From Chloroflexota bacterium (GTDB taxonomy: Bacteria > Chloroflexota > Dehalococcoidia > JACQUA01): DNA of 40,847 nt. Shown in pieces: positions 17,839 to 26,096 of the stretch. Below the pieces are notes generated by a model, which was given only the letters and a program-made list of their open reading frames with translations, had not been told where the DNA came from and did not search any database. The first letter of the stretch is position 1; each line of letters opens with the position of its first letter. Position numbers and translations under genes: made by a program. The stretch covers positions 1 through 40,847 of the forward strand of contig JACQUA010000182.1 in the NCBI GenBank assembly GCA_016210565.1, given 5' to 3'.

Positions 17839-19017
17839 ATGAAAATGATGAACGGGTTATGGGCCAAACTGATGGCATCGTTGTTTGTCCTGACGCTGCT
17901 GGCAGGCTTAGTGACAGCAGGCTGTGCGTCAACGCCAACCCCTGCTCCCGTGACAACTCCGGGAGCGCCCGCGGCGGTTGCCCCTGGAGTGCCCACATGG
18001 CAGCAGGAATGGGAAAGCGCTGTGGCTGAAGCTAAGAAGGAGGGAAGCGTCGTAGTATGGACCGCGGCTGGCAGCGACGCTCGTGCCGAGATGGGGAAGG
18101 CATTTAGAGACAAAACCGGTATTGCCACGGAATGGGTTGCGGGAAGGACGGAGGAAACCTTTTTTAAGATTCAGAGAGAGCGTCAGGCGGGAATTTTCAG
18201 CGTGGACGCGTATTATGGCTCGCCGTATTCGCCGGTAAGACTATTCATGCCGGCAGGGATAGTGGCGCCGTTGCCACCTTTACTTTTGCCTGAGGTCAGG
18301 GATCCTAAAGTATGGTATGGGGGGGAATTTCCTTTTGTCGATAGAGAAAAAAAGCACATCTTTGCCGGCGCCCTTTATCCGAACCAGAATATCCTGGTCA
18401 ATTCAGACCTGGTTAAGCCCGGCGAAATAAACTCTTATCAAGACCTGTTAAACCCGAGGTGGAAGGGCAAGATGGCGATGAATGATCCCGCCACCGGTGT
18501 GGGTGGTGGTTGGTTTCACGCCGTCCTCTATGCCAAAACGTTAGACCTTGATTTCATGAGGGGGCTGACAAAACAGGAGCCGGTGCTCAGCAGGGACCTG
18601 AGATTGACAGCGGAGTGGGTGGCGAGGGGAAAATATCTGGTCCTGGTGCCCCCCCAACCGACGGCGGCGGCTGAGTTCTTCGACATCGGCGCCCCGATAA
18701 GTTATGTTATGCCAAAGGAGGGCACCTATCTAACGAGCATAATGGGTACGGTTGCCCAGTTCGACAGGGCGCCGCACCCCAAAGCCACCCAGGTTTTCGT
18801 CAACTGGTTTCTGAGTAAGGAAGGGCAGAAGCTTGTTTCCAAACTTGGCCTGATCGAATCAGCCCGGGTGGACTTAGATGTGGACATTCCTCCCTATCTT
18901 AAAAGACAGCCCGGCGTCAAGTATTATGTCGGCGCCGAGTCCGAGGAGGCCCTGGCGGAAACGTACCCCAAGAATCTCGAACTGGCGCGGCAGATGTTCG
19001 CACATTTGGTGAAATAG
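17839..19017 (+). CDS. ABC-type substrate-binding lipoprotein (SBP 2)
   Basis: A 392-residue type 2 binding protein, very similar to SBP 3 at 20242 and related to SBP 1 and SBP 4. The N-terminus is a hydrophobic signal ending near VTAGC (Cys 29), followed by a Pro/Thr/Ala-rich linker typical of surface lipoproteins; the lipobox has Thr at -3, which is weaker than usual. Shared blocks are TWQQEWESAVAEAKKEGS, VDAYYGSPYSP, LNPRWKGKMAMNDP, and ATQVFVNWFLSKEGQ. I chose ATG 17839 because it gives a signal peptide matching SBP 3; the frame is open upstream through repeat sequence. It lies 25 bases before the bicupin gene, so the two are probably co-transcribed. The ligand is unknown. Confidence 0.87.
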   Translation: MKMMNGLWAKLMASLFVLTLLAGLVTAGCASTPTPAPVTTPGAPAAVAPGVPTWQQEWESAVAEAKKEGSVVVWTAAGSDARAEMGKAFRDKTGIATEWVAGRTEETFFKIQRERQAGIFSVDAYYGSPYSPVRLFMPAGIVAPLPPLLLPEVRDPKVWYGGEFPFVDREKKHIFAGALYPNQNILVNSDLVKPGEINSYQDLLNPRWKGKMAMNDPATGVGGGWFHAVLYAKTLDLDFMRGLTKQEPVLSRDLRLTAEWVARGKYLVLVPPQPTAAAEFFDIGAPISYVMPKEGTYLTSIMGTVAQFDRAPHPKATQVFVNWFLSKEGQKLVSKLGLIESARVDLDVDIPPYLKRQPGVKYYVGAESEEALAETYPKNLELARQMFAHLVK

Positions 19018-19042
19018 GGCAACCTATCTGAAAGGCAGGACC

Positions 19043-20104
19043 ATGGAACGGCAACTTGAGAGACTGCGGGAGGCAGAACCACAGCAGGATAACTATGAGT
19101 TCCTGCTCCGGTGGAAGATGGAGCAAAGCCGGAAACGCCAGGGCGGCACCGTCCTGATGAAGGCCAATAGCGTCCCTTTGCAGGCCACCCGCCAGGTCCA
19201 TGTCAGGATGTACACCGGCCCTCATAACTGGGGTGGGCTGGCGGTCCCCGGTTGGGTCATTACCCGGAGCTGGCACGTGGTCGAACCGGGCAAGCACACC
19301 CATTCAGGCGGCGGTGTGCTGCTCTACATCAGGGAAGGCCGGGGATATACCATGAACAACGGTGTCAGACTTGACTGGGAAAAGGGAGACCTGGAGCTTC
19401 TTCCTGTCGCGCGAACCGAGAATGAACACCAGCACTTCAATCTGAATCCGGGCCAGCCCTGTGGGCGCGTGGCGGTGCGATTTTGGCCGTTCATGGAGGC
19501 TGTGGCCTACGAGACCAGGCAGGTGGAAAACGCCGCCGGCTGGAAGGGCCCCGTCGGCCAGGACCTGTTCCGCCCGGCTGATTTTGTCTCTCCGAATGCC
19601 TTGCTGGAGGGCCCCGAGGTCCAACCGGACGGTACCCTCCTGGACGACCTGTTCGTAAGGCGGAACCGGTGGCGGGAGATGATGGCCAAAGCTCGCTGGG
19701 TGGTCAAGGCGAAGGACTGCGTGGTGGAGAAGAATCGCATGGGCCTCTACCGCTGGTATGTTCACCCCTCGTTTACCGACGTGGTCTGCAAGCACATCCT
19801 TTTCTGGACCCACGAGATACCGCCAGGCAGCCGCTCAGGGAAGCAAAAGCATCAGGGAGGCCGGATACATTTCGTGCTGCAGGGAAGGGGCTATACCATG
19901 GTGGACGGCCAGAGATACGACTGGGACGAAGAGGACCTCCTGATGCTCCCCATCAACCGCGGTGGAGTGGTGTTTCAGCACTTCAACAACAATCCCGGGG
20001 CGCCGGCCTTGATGCTTGTTGCTGAGCCCAACTGGAGCGACATACTGGGAATGGACCTCGCCTGCGGTTTTGAGCAGTTGGAGGCGTCCCCGGACTACCG
20101 GTGA
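19043..20104 (+). CDS. Bicupin protein, gentisate 1,2-dioxygenase-like
   Basis: Two cupin domains in 353 residues, the layout of gentisate and 1-hydroxy-2-naphthoate dioxygenases, which are Fe(II) ring-cleaving enzymes. The N-terminal cupin has a full set of likely metal ligands, HTH in PGKHTHSGG (about residues 91-93) and His in EHQHFNLN. The C-terminal cupin keeps only one His of the first pair (KQKHQGG) and QHFNNN, so the N-terminal site is the more likely active one. GRGYTM and a GDL/EDL..LP segment repeat in both halves, showing an internal duplication. It sits between two binding-protein genes. If the organism is strictly anaerobic, as many Dehalococcoidia are, an oxygenase role is doubtful, and it could instead be an isomerase or sensor. 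Function uncertain; fold confident. Confidence 0.8.
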   Translation: MERQLERLREAEPQQDNYEFLLRWKMEQSRKRQGGTVLMKANSVPLQATRQVHVRMYTGPHNWGGLAVPGWVITRSWHVVEPGKHTHSGGGVLLYIREGRGYTMNNGVRLDWEKGDLELLPVARTENEHQHFNLNPGQPCGRVAVRFWPFMEAVAYETRQVENAAGWKGPVGQDLFRPADFVSPNALLEGPEVQPDGTLLDDLFVRRNRWREMMAKARWVVKAKDCVVEKNRMGLYRWYVHPSFTDVVCKHILFWTHEIPPGSRSGKQKHQGGRIHFVLQGRGYTMVDGQRYDWDEEDLLMLPINRGGVVFQHFNNNPGAPALMLVAEPNWSDILGMDLACGFEQLEASPDYR

Positions 20105-20111
20105 CGGCCGA

Positions 20112-20152
20112 GGCCCTCTCCCCCTTTGAAAAAGGGGGATTAAGGGGGATTT
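20112..20152. repeat. G/C-run repeat (CCCCCTTTGAAAAAGGGGG)
   Basis: CTCTCCCCCTTTGAAAAAGGGGG, then ATTAAGGGGGATTT, forms a short hairpin after the bicupin stop. An inverted copy lies at 24331-24366 at the other end of the binding-protein block. Confidence 0.7.
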
Positions 20153-20241
20153 GAAAAGGCCGTAGCGACCAGGCTTGCCCCTGTCGTCAGGCTTTGGCCG
20201 CGTAAAAGCATGAGAATACAAGATAAGGAGGGATCTCACAC

Positions 20242-21420
20242 ATGAAAACGATGATCAATTCATGGTCAAAAGTGATGGCGTTACCATTGGTCCTGGGGCT
20301 ATTGGGAAGTTTAGTGATCGCAGCGTGCGCTTCCGGGCCAACCCCGGCCCCCGCGGCAACCCCTGCCGCGGTGACAACATCCGCCGCCCAGGCACCGACC
20401 TGGCAGCAAGAATGGGAAAGCGTTCTCGCTGAAGCCAGGAAAGAGGGAAGTGTCGTAATATGGACTGCGGCTGGCAGCGAGACCCGGGTGGAGATAGGTA
20501 AGGCGCTTAAAGAGAAAACCGGAATTGCTGCGGAATGGGTTGCGGGAAGGACGGATGAAACGTTTGAAAAGGTTCAAAGAGAGCGTCTGGCGGGAATCTA
20601 TAGCGTGGATGCCTACTATGGTTCACCGGGTTCACCCATAAGGCAGTTTAAGCCCGCGGGGATACTGGCGCCATTTCCTCCTTTGCTGTTACCCGAAGTC
20701 AGCGACCCCAGGGTGTGGTTTGGCGGGAAATTACCTTTTGTGGATAAGGACAACTCTGTCTTTGCAAGCGCCCTCTATCCGACCCAGGTAATCCTTGTTA
20801 ATACAGACCTGGTTAAACCGGACGAAATAAGCTCTTATCAAGACCTCCTGGCCCCTAAGTGGAAGGGCAAAATTGCGATGAACGACCCTACGGTTGGGAT
20901 CGGTCGCGGTTGGGTTCACGGCGTCATCTACACAAAAATATTGGGCCCTGATTTTATGCGGGCGCTGGCAAAACAGGAGCCAGTAATCAGCAGGGATCTG
21001 AGATTGACCGCAGAATGGGTGGCCAGGGGAAAGTATCCGATTCTGGTGCCTCCTCAACCGACCGCCGCAGCGGAGTTTCTAAGCATTGGCGCTCCGATTG
21101 GGTATGTGATGCCCAGGGAAGGCACTTTCTTGACGAGCGTAATGGGTACCACCGTTAAGTTTGATAGGGCGCCACACCCTAAGGCCGCCCAGGTCTTCAT
21201 TAACTGGTTCTTAAGCAAGGAAGGGCAGAAGCTTATTTCAAAGCTGGGCATGATTGACTCGGCGCGGGTTGACATTGATACCGGTTTTCTACCTCCGGAT
21301 GTCAGGAGGCAGACCGGTGTTAAGTATTATGCGGGTTCTGAATCCGAGGAGGCGATACAGGAATCGTACAATAACAACATAAAACTGGCAGGGGAGATTT
21401 TTGGACATTTGATAAGATGA
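20242..21420 (+). CDS. ABC-type substrate-binding lipoprotein (SBP 3)
   Basis: A 392-residue paralogue of SBP 2 with the same length and organisation. The signal ends in a good lipobox (VIAAC, Cys 29), followed by a Pro/Ala/Thr linker, then TWQQEWESVLAEARKEGS, VDAYYGSPGSPIRQF, LAPKWKGKIAMNDP and AAQVFINWFLSKEGQ. AAGGAGG at 20224-20230 precedes ATG 20242 by a slightly long 11 bases. The close similarity to SBP 2 and the bicupin between them suggest local duplication. Differences in the ligand-side segments (VDREKKHIFAGALYPNQ against VDKDNSVFASALYPTQ) hint at related but not identical ligands. No cognate permease is in the window. Confidence 0.87.
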   Translation: MKTMINSWSKVMALPLVLGLLGSLVIAACASGPTPAPAATPAAVTTSAAQAPTWQQEWESVLAEARKEGSVVIWTAAGSETRVEIGKALKEKTGIAAEWVAGRTDETFEKVQRERLAGIYSVDAYYGSPGSPIRQFKPAGILAPFPPLLLPEVSDPRVWFGGKLPFVDKDNSVFASALYPTQVILVNTDLVKPDEISSYQDLLAPKWKGKIAMNDPTVGIGRGWVHGVIYTKILGPDFMRALAKQEPVISRDLRLTAEWVARGKYPILVPPQPTAAAEFLSIGAPIGYVMPREGTFLTSVMGTTVKFDRAPHPKAAQVFINWFLSKEGQKLISKLGMIDSARVDIDTGFLPPDVRRQTGVKYYAGSESEEAIQESYNNNIKLAGEIFGHLIR

Positions 21421-21427
21421 TAGACCC

Positions 21428-21594
21428 GGTACCACAGGCCTCCGTGCCTGTGTCCCGAGGATTCTGAGACGGTGACCTGCTGCCGGAATGGGCTTTGTTG
21501 GAATACGATTTGCACGCGTGCTGTTCGCCGTTGACAGATTTAAGTCTGCCTGGTTCAAAACCCATGGCTCACAGGCACGGTGGCCTGTGGTACC
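21428..21594. repeat. Inverted pair of REP-like palindromes
   Basis: The 25-base element at 21428-21452 (GGTACCACAGGCCTCCGTGC...) is matched by an inverted copy at 21570-21594. Each copy is itself a small hairpin (CACAGGC...GCCTGTG). The 167-base span resembles pairs at 25027-25189 and 25907-26068, whose interiors are different. It fills the gap between SBP 3 and the radical SAM gene. Confidence 0.8.
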
Positions 21595-21629
21595 GCTATT
21601 GTCCGAATGTTTGTTTCAACTGAACGACA

Positions 21630-22898
21630 ATGAGTATCGAAGCCCTGTGTAAGACCTATCCTGACGTCCCGGTGAACATCCTTATCAAGACGGAAGCGCT
21701 GCGTTTGGGCGTTGGTTTCAGCCAGGCGGCTCGCGACGTGACCAGGACCCTCGACACCCAGTTCAAGGGCTATTTCATTTTTTCCCAGGACCAGGGGATT
21801 CCCACCAAGCACGAAGAAAAAATACCAGACACAATCTTCCTCAAGAATGACGACACTCCCTGGCAAACACGGGTGAACCAGAACTCGCCTTACTATATTG
21901 ATTTCAAGGACGGCAAGTTCATGTTCTACGATGAAACCGCCCCGGTGGCAGAGGTGTATTTCGAACCGGCTCCCGGGTGGCTGCACTATGTCTTCGAGGA
22001 TGGGATGCCGATGCAGGCAGTTATCCGGCAGGTGGGCAAGGATGCCACTAATGCGCACATTGATTACTTCTGCGAGTTCTGGCTGACGAATGAGCAGTGC
22101 CTGTTCTGTGATATTGGCGCCCACCTGCGGTCCAAGAAGCAAGAAAGCAATCCTGCCCCGCGTCGCCATAGCCCGGAAAGGATAGCCAGGGCGCACGCCA
22201 TGGCCCTGAAAGAGCCGGGGTACCGCCACTTTAACGTTAGCTCAGGCTCAATTCTCAGGGAGCGGGATGGCAAGAGCGAGACCGAATGGTTTTGCGACTA
22301 CTTCTACGCCATCAAAGAAGCGCTGCACGGCATAAAGTGGCCCAGCAAGTTCCAGATAGTCGCCAAGCCCAAGAACGAGATTAAGATGCTTTACGATACC
22401 GGACTCACGTCTCTCGGGATGAACATGGAGGTGTGGGATGAGCGGTTGTTCAACACCATTGGTCCGGGCAAGGCGAGGACCATAGGCTGGAAAGAGTGGA
22501 TCAAACGGCTATTTGAGGCGGTGGACATTTTCGGGAAGGGTGGGATACTGTCAAACTTCGTCAATGGGGTTGAGATGTCCCAACCATGGGGGTTCAAGGA
22601 CCCCCGGGAAGCGGTCAAGTCGAACCTGAGCGGGTTCGACTACCTGATGTCCCACGGTGTATTGCCGCGGACGAGCGTCTGGACCGTGGAGCCGAACTCA
22701 CGGCTCGGCGGGCAGCGGCCGGCGCCGCTGGAATATTACATCGAGCTGGAACGCGGCTATCTCGAGCTTCGCGAGAAATATGGCTTTCCGTTTCCCCTAC
22801 AAACCTACTGCCATGGCTGCACCGTAATCAATTGCTCAGAAGATTGGGACTACTATCTCGGTAAAGACCTGCCCAACCCTCGTCTCAGCCGTAAATAG
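21630..22898 (+). CDS. Radical SAM protein with a CX8CX2C cluster motif
   Basis: A 422-residue protein I read as a radical SAM enzyme. The cluster motif is atypical: FCEFWLTNEQCLFCDIG gives CX8CX2C instead of CX3CX2C. Downstream features fit the BioB/ThiH-like barrel: a glycine/serine strand (NVSSGSILRERDG), then GLTSLGMNMEVWDERLF and GPGKARTIGW. A C-terminal group of cysteines (YCHGCTVINC) may bind a second cluster or metal. No cobalamin-binding domain is present. The start ATG 21630 has no strong ribosome-binding site. It sits between two binding-protein genes in the catabolic block. Radical SAM chemistry on the pathway substrate, or activation of another enzyme, is possible; no specific function is recognised. 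Confidence 0.75.
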   Translation: MSIEALCKTYPDVPVNILIKTEALRLGVGFSQAARDVTRTLDTQFKGYFIFSQDQGIPTKHEEKIPDTIFLKNDDTPWQTRVNQNSPYYIDFKDGKFMFYDETAPVAEVYFEPAPGWLHYVFEDGMPMQAVIRQVGKDATNAHIDYFCEFWLTNEQCLFCDIGAHLRSKKQESNPAPRRHSPERIARAHAMALKEPGYRHFNVSSGSILRERDGKSETEWFCDYFYAIKEALHGIKWPSKFQIVAKPKNEIKMLYDTGLTSLGMNMEVWDERLFNTIGPGKARTIGWKEWIKRLFEAVDIFGKGGILSNFVNGVEMSQPWGFKDPREAVKSNLSGFDYLMSHGVLPRTSVWTVEPNSRLGGQRPAPLEYYIELERGYLELREKYGFPFPLQTYCHGCTVINCSEDWDYYLGKDLPNPRLSRK

Positions 22899-22905
22899 GA
22901 CGAAA

Positions 22906-22980
22906 CTACGAATGAACACGAATGAACACGAAATAGTTCACGAAAAGCCCCTTTTTGTGTTTATTCGTGTTTATTCGTGG
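22906..22980. repeat. Imperfect 24-bp inverted repeat upstream of SBP 4
   Basis: CTACGAATGAACACGAATG... at 22906-22929 pairs, with about three mismatches, with GTGTTTATTCGTGTTTATTC... at 22957-22980. The arms are built of a repeated ACGAATGAAC unit. It could fold in the leader of the SBP 4 transcript. Confidence 0.7.
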
Positions 22981-23015
22981 TTGAAATTTCAGGAAACGGA
23001 CGAAAAGGAGCAACG

Positions 23016-24182
23016 ATGAAACCATCCTTGTTGGTAATAGCGTTGTGTGTGTTAACCGCGCTGTTTTCTACCTGTGCGCCAGCCGATATCCCCACTCCGG
23101 AAGTCAAAGCAAGCCCTCAAGGGACTGACGTTTCCGGTGCGAAGGCCGCCTGGGAAGTCGAGTGGGAAAGCACCCTGACCAGGGCCAAAACAGAAGGCAC
23201 TGTGATGATTTACAATCAATGGGGCGGGACGGTAAGGGCGGCGCTCTCGCAGGCATTCAAACAGAGATTTGGGATTGATGCTGAATTCGTGCCATTCAGC
23301 AGGGCCTCCGACGGATTCGCCAGAATCAAAGCAGAAGCGGATGCCAGGCTGTATTTGGTGGATGTGATCACAATTGGCACCGGAACTCCCGTACAAGCCA
23401 TGAAGCCCCTGGGACTTCTGGGACCTCTCGAACCTCTTCTAATCCTTCCGGAGGTTAGAGACCCCGGATCCTGGAAGGCCGGGAAAGTGCCTTTTGTGGA
23501 CAAAGATAAGATGGTAATAGGTATCGCGGCGTCCATGCAACGATACATTTTCTATAACACCGATGCGGTCAAAAAAGGGGAGATAACAAGTTACAGGGAT
23601 GTGCTGAAACCGCAATACAGGGGTAAGATCGTTCTGAATGACCCCACAACCAGCGGCGGCGGGAACAGCCTGATAAGCATGCTGGCCTACCATGTTTGGA
23701 ACCCTGAAGAGGCGAGTGAATTCTTGCGAAAACTGCTAAAGGAACAGCAAGCTGTAATCCAGAGAGATAACCGCCTGCAGGTTGATGACGTGGCCCGCGG
23801 AAAATTCTATATTGGCCTGGGGCCCAACCCACAACTGTTGGCTGAATATCTCAGCCTCGGGGCGCCCATAGATGCCGCCATGCTCAAAGAAGGGGGGTAT
23901 GTAGCGCCGGGGGCTGGAAGCATGGCCGTGCCTACCAGGTTCTCCAATCCGAACGCAGCCAGGGTCTTTGTTAACTGGCTGCTAACCAGGGAAGGATTAA
24001 CAGTTTTCTCCAAAGCTTTCAGTCAGCCCACCTATCACGCCGGGGTCTCGACGGAATGGATTGACCCGGTGTTGCTGCCTCAGCCAAACGAAACAATCTA
24101 TACCGAGAGCGAGGACTTCATCTTCTTCAGAGATAAGATGATGGGGAGCATCAAGAAGATTGTTGACGATGCTATGAAGTAG
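23016..24182 (+). CDS. ABC-type substrate-binding lipoprotein (SBP 4)
   Basis: A 388-residue binding protein, the most divergent of the four here. AAAAGGAG at 23003-23010, 5 bases before ATG 23016, sets the start. The signal ends at FSTC (Cys 20), a non-standard lipobox with Thr at -1, followed by a Pro-containing linker. It keeps the family frame: WEVEWESTLTRAKTEGT, then YLVDVITIGTGTPVQAMKP where the others have VDAYYGS, LKPQYRGKIVLNDP, and AARVFVNWLLTREG. Loss of the YYGS segment suggests a different ligand. It is the last plus-strand gene of the catabolic block and converges with the methyltransferase at 24340. No permease genes follow. Confidence 0.86.
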   Translation: MKPSLLVIALCVLTALFSTCAPADIPTPEVKASPQGTDVSGAKAAWEVEWESTLTRAKTEGTVMIYNQWGGTVRAALSQAFKQRFGIDAEFVPFSRASDGFARIKAEADARLYLVDVITIGTGTPVQAMKPLGLLGPLEPLLILPEVRDPGSWKAGKVPFVDKDKMVIGIAASMQRYIFYNTDAVKKGEITSYRDVLKPQYRGKIVLNDPTTSGGGNSLISMLAYHVWNPEEASEFLRKLLKEQQAVIQRDNRLQVDDVARGKFYIGLGPNPQLLAEYLSLGAPIDAAMLKEGGYVAPGAGSMAVPTRFSNPNAARVFVNWLLTREGLTVFSKAFSQPTYHAGVSTEWIDPVLLPQPNETIYTESEDFIFFRDKMMGSIKKIVDDAMK

Positions 24183-24339
24183 AACCATGCCTCCATGTTG
24201 GGAAGGCGCGGAAGATTGGTCCCTCGAGATCAAAGTCCTGCTACCACAGGCCTCCGTGCCTGTGAGGGCCGAAATATCCTGGCAAGCCGCGCACGTGCCC
24301 ACAATCTTCGCGGGTGACCAAAGCCCTTCGCAAATCCCC
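24183..24339. repeat. Convergent intergenic region with repeats
   Basis: It contains a REP-like palindrome at 24242-24265 (TACCACAGGCCTCCGTGCC...) and, from 24331, the TCCCCCTTTTTCAAAGGGGG hairpin, which continues into the 3' end of the methyltransferase gene. Either could end transcription from both sides; no clear T-run terminator is seen. Confidence 0.55.
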
Positions 24340-25002
24340 TTAATCCCCCTTTTTCAAAGGGGGAGACGAACTGGCCGCATGCGGCCGCCGCCTGAACACC
24401 TTTACGTCGTAGGTAATGCGTTTCTTCCTGAAGTCGTTCCATTCCGTATACCTGGTGTCCTGGTCCAGCGGGCATGACCTCGATACCATGCCGTAGCAGA
24501 GGTCCAGCAGCGGTTTTGAGGTGAAGCTGAGGCCGTTGGATGTCAGGAATATTCCGTCTTCTTTCAAGCTGCGCACCATGCCCCGGAAGTAGCTCACAAA
24601 GGTCATTTCAAGAAGCGCCCGGGGGAACAGGTAGTAAAGCGACTCGCTCTGGATAATGGCGTCGAAAGCCCTGGCGGGAAGCTCGTTCCGGTGGAACACG
24701 TTGACGACATCCGCTTCCAGGAAACGGACATTGGAAAACGGCCGGCACCTATCTCTGGCCCGATTGATGGCGCTGGTGGAGATGTCCACCGCCAGTATGG
24801 CAGTTTCGGGAAACGCTTGCGCCAGCATCTGAGTAAACGCGCCTTCGGCGCAGCCGATTTCCAGGATGTGTTCCGGCCGGCGATGGTGTTGCGCCAGGGC
24901 GTCGAGTTGCCTGGCGTATTTCACCGTCTCGTAGGTGGAGGTAGGCTCGCCCCAGCCCCCTTGTTCGAACTTCTTTTCGAAGTACTGCTTGTCGAAAACC
25001 AC
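24340..25002 (-). CDS. Class I SAM-dependent methyltransferase, NodS-like
   Basis: Transfers a methyl group from S-adenosylmethionine to an unknown acceptor. The roughly 220-residue product begins like NodS-family proteins (FDKQYFEKKFEQGGWGEPTS, then YETVKYARQLDAL). It has the SAM-binding motif ILEIGCAEGAFTQMLA, the acidic motif ILAVDISTSAINRAR, and FDAIIQSESLYYL as motif IV. GTG at 25002 is preferred: the open frame extends 13 codons upstream, but these fall in a REP-like palindrome. The last residues (about SSPPLKKGD) are encoded by the CCCCCTTT repeat, so the natural C-terminus may be changed. It is the last of a minus-strand series and is not obviously linked to its neighbours in function. 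Confidence 0.83.
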   Translation of the reverse strand: MVFDKQYFEKKFEQGGWGEPTSTYETVKYARQLDALAQHHRRPEHILEIGCAEGAFTQMLAQAFPETAILAVDISTSAINRARDRCRPFSNVRFLEADVVNVFHRNELPARAFDAIIQSESLYYLFPRALLEMTFVSYFRGMVRSLKEDGIFLTSNGLSFTSKPLLDLCYGMVSRSCPLDQDTRYTEWNDFRKKRITYDVKVFRRRPHAASSSPPLKKGD

Positions 25003-25026
25003 GGGGAGTAAGCTCCAATCTGGACC

Positions 25027-25238
25027 GGTACCACAGGCCACCGTGCCTGTGAGCCGCTGTTTTCATCCTTGATGGTGCTTGTCCGACCGAGCATGGATGA
25101 CCGCTTGGTCATTCGTCATTCGGATTTTGTCATGGTCGTTCGGGCGCTTTGCCGGTTCAGCCCTCACAGGCGCGGTGGTATGTGGTACCGGGCGTCGGCG
25201 GCAGTTCAGCCCTCGCAGGCACGGCGGCCTGTGGTACC
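25027..25238. repeat. Group of three REP-like palindromes
   Basis: The 25-base GGTACCACAGGCCACCGTGC... element at 25027-25051 is followed by inverted copies at 25165-25189 and 25214-25238. The first two form a 163-base inverted pair like those at 21428 and 25907. GGTCATTCGTCATTCGGATTT and GGTCATTCGGATTTCGTCATT repeats also lie here. No gene is seen. Confidence 0.75.
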
Positions 25239-25244
25239 GGCTGG

Positions 25245-25898
25245 TCATTCGGATTTCGTCATTGCGCGGGCGTGCCGCCGCACCCAGACTTGCCTCAAGG
25301 CCCACAAAAGGTAGAATGCCAGGCTTATCCCCCCAACCATCCAGAGCGACGGGGTGAGGCTGAAATAGCCAAACCCGAACTTGGTGGCGGCGCCCAGGAT
25401 GACCAGCACGCTGTCGGCGATGAGCGAAGAGAGGGCGATGCCGGCGATGAAGTGGTGATGGGGCAGGGCGGTGGCGCCGGAGGCGACTGATGTCATCGTG
25501 AGCAGACCGGGGGTCAGCCGGCCGATGGTCACCGCCAGGGAAGGCCGCCGGGCAATTCTATCCGTGAACCACGCCAGCTTGCGGTCAAAAGCGGCCGAAC
25601 GCCGGCGGAAACGGTTGACGAACGGGGCGCCGATAAAGCGGGCCAGCCAGTAGATAACCGCCGAACCCGCAACCCTGCCCAGGAACAGGGAGAGCATGAT
25701 GAGTCCCAGCTCCGGGGAGAACACCCCTTTGCGATAGGCGATGAAGAAGAGAGCGCCGTCGATGACAAAGGGGAACGGTACGCCGACTTCGGTCAGCGCG
25801 GCCACGAGGAAGAGGGCCGTCAGGGCCACCAGGCTGGCCTGGTTGACGGCTTCGGAGGCCTGCTGGGCCAGGGCGCTAAAGGTTGCTAGCAAATCCAT
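25245..25898 (-). CDS. VTT/DedA-family membrane protein
   Basis: A 217-residue integral membrane protein of the VTT (SNARE-associated/DedA) group, implicated in lipid transport across membranes. Several hydrophobic helices are visible: LVALTALFLVAALTEVGVPFPF, LGLIMLSLFLGRVAGSAVIYW, and two near the C-terminus. The family segments GAPFVNRFRRR and GRLTPGLLTMTSVASGAT with HHHF are in the expected order. ATG 25898 starts the conserved part (MDLLATF); the frame is open 33 codons further, but that sequence is a REP-like palindrome and spacer. It is flanked on both sides by repeats and is probably transcribed alone. Confidence 0.82.
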   Translation of the reverse strand: MDLLATFSALAQQASEAVNQASLVALTALFLVAALTEVGVPFPFVIDGALFFIAYRKGVFSPELGLIMLSLFLGRVAGSAVIYWLARFIGAPFVNRFRRRSAAFDRKLAWFTDRIARRPSLAVTIGRLTPGLLTMTSVASGATALPHHHFIAGIALSSLIADSVLVILGAATKFGFGYFSLTPSLWMVGGISLAFYLLWALRQVWVRRHARAMTKSE

Positions 25899-25906
25899 TT
25901 TCTTAC

Positions 25907-26068
25907 GGTACCCCAGGCCACCGTGCCCGGGAGGGTTGAACCACCGCCATGCCGGAACAAGAAATGGCCAATCACGGAATCTGTACGGCGAAACCACCGG
26001 GGCGCTGCCCGACGTTTTTCACGGCCGGCGCAAACAGTGCTGTCACAGGCACGGCGACCTGTGGTACC
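25907..26068. repeat. Inverted pair of REP-like palindromes
   Basis: GGTACCCCAGGCCACCGTGC... at 25907-25931 and an inverted copy at 26044-26068 bound a 162-base stretch. Its size matches the pairs at 21428-21594 and 25027-25189, while its interior is unrelated to theirs. Confidence 0.75.
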
Positions 26069-26096
26069 GGCTGCCCGGCCGCGCGCTCGCTCCCCG

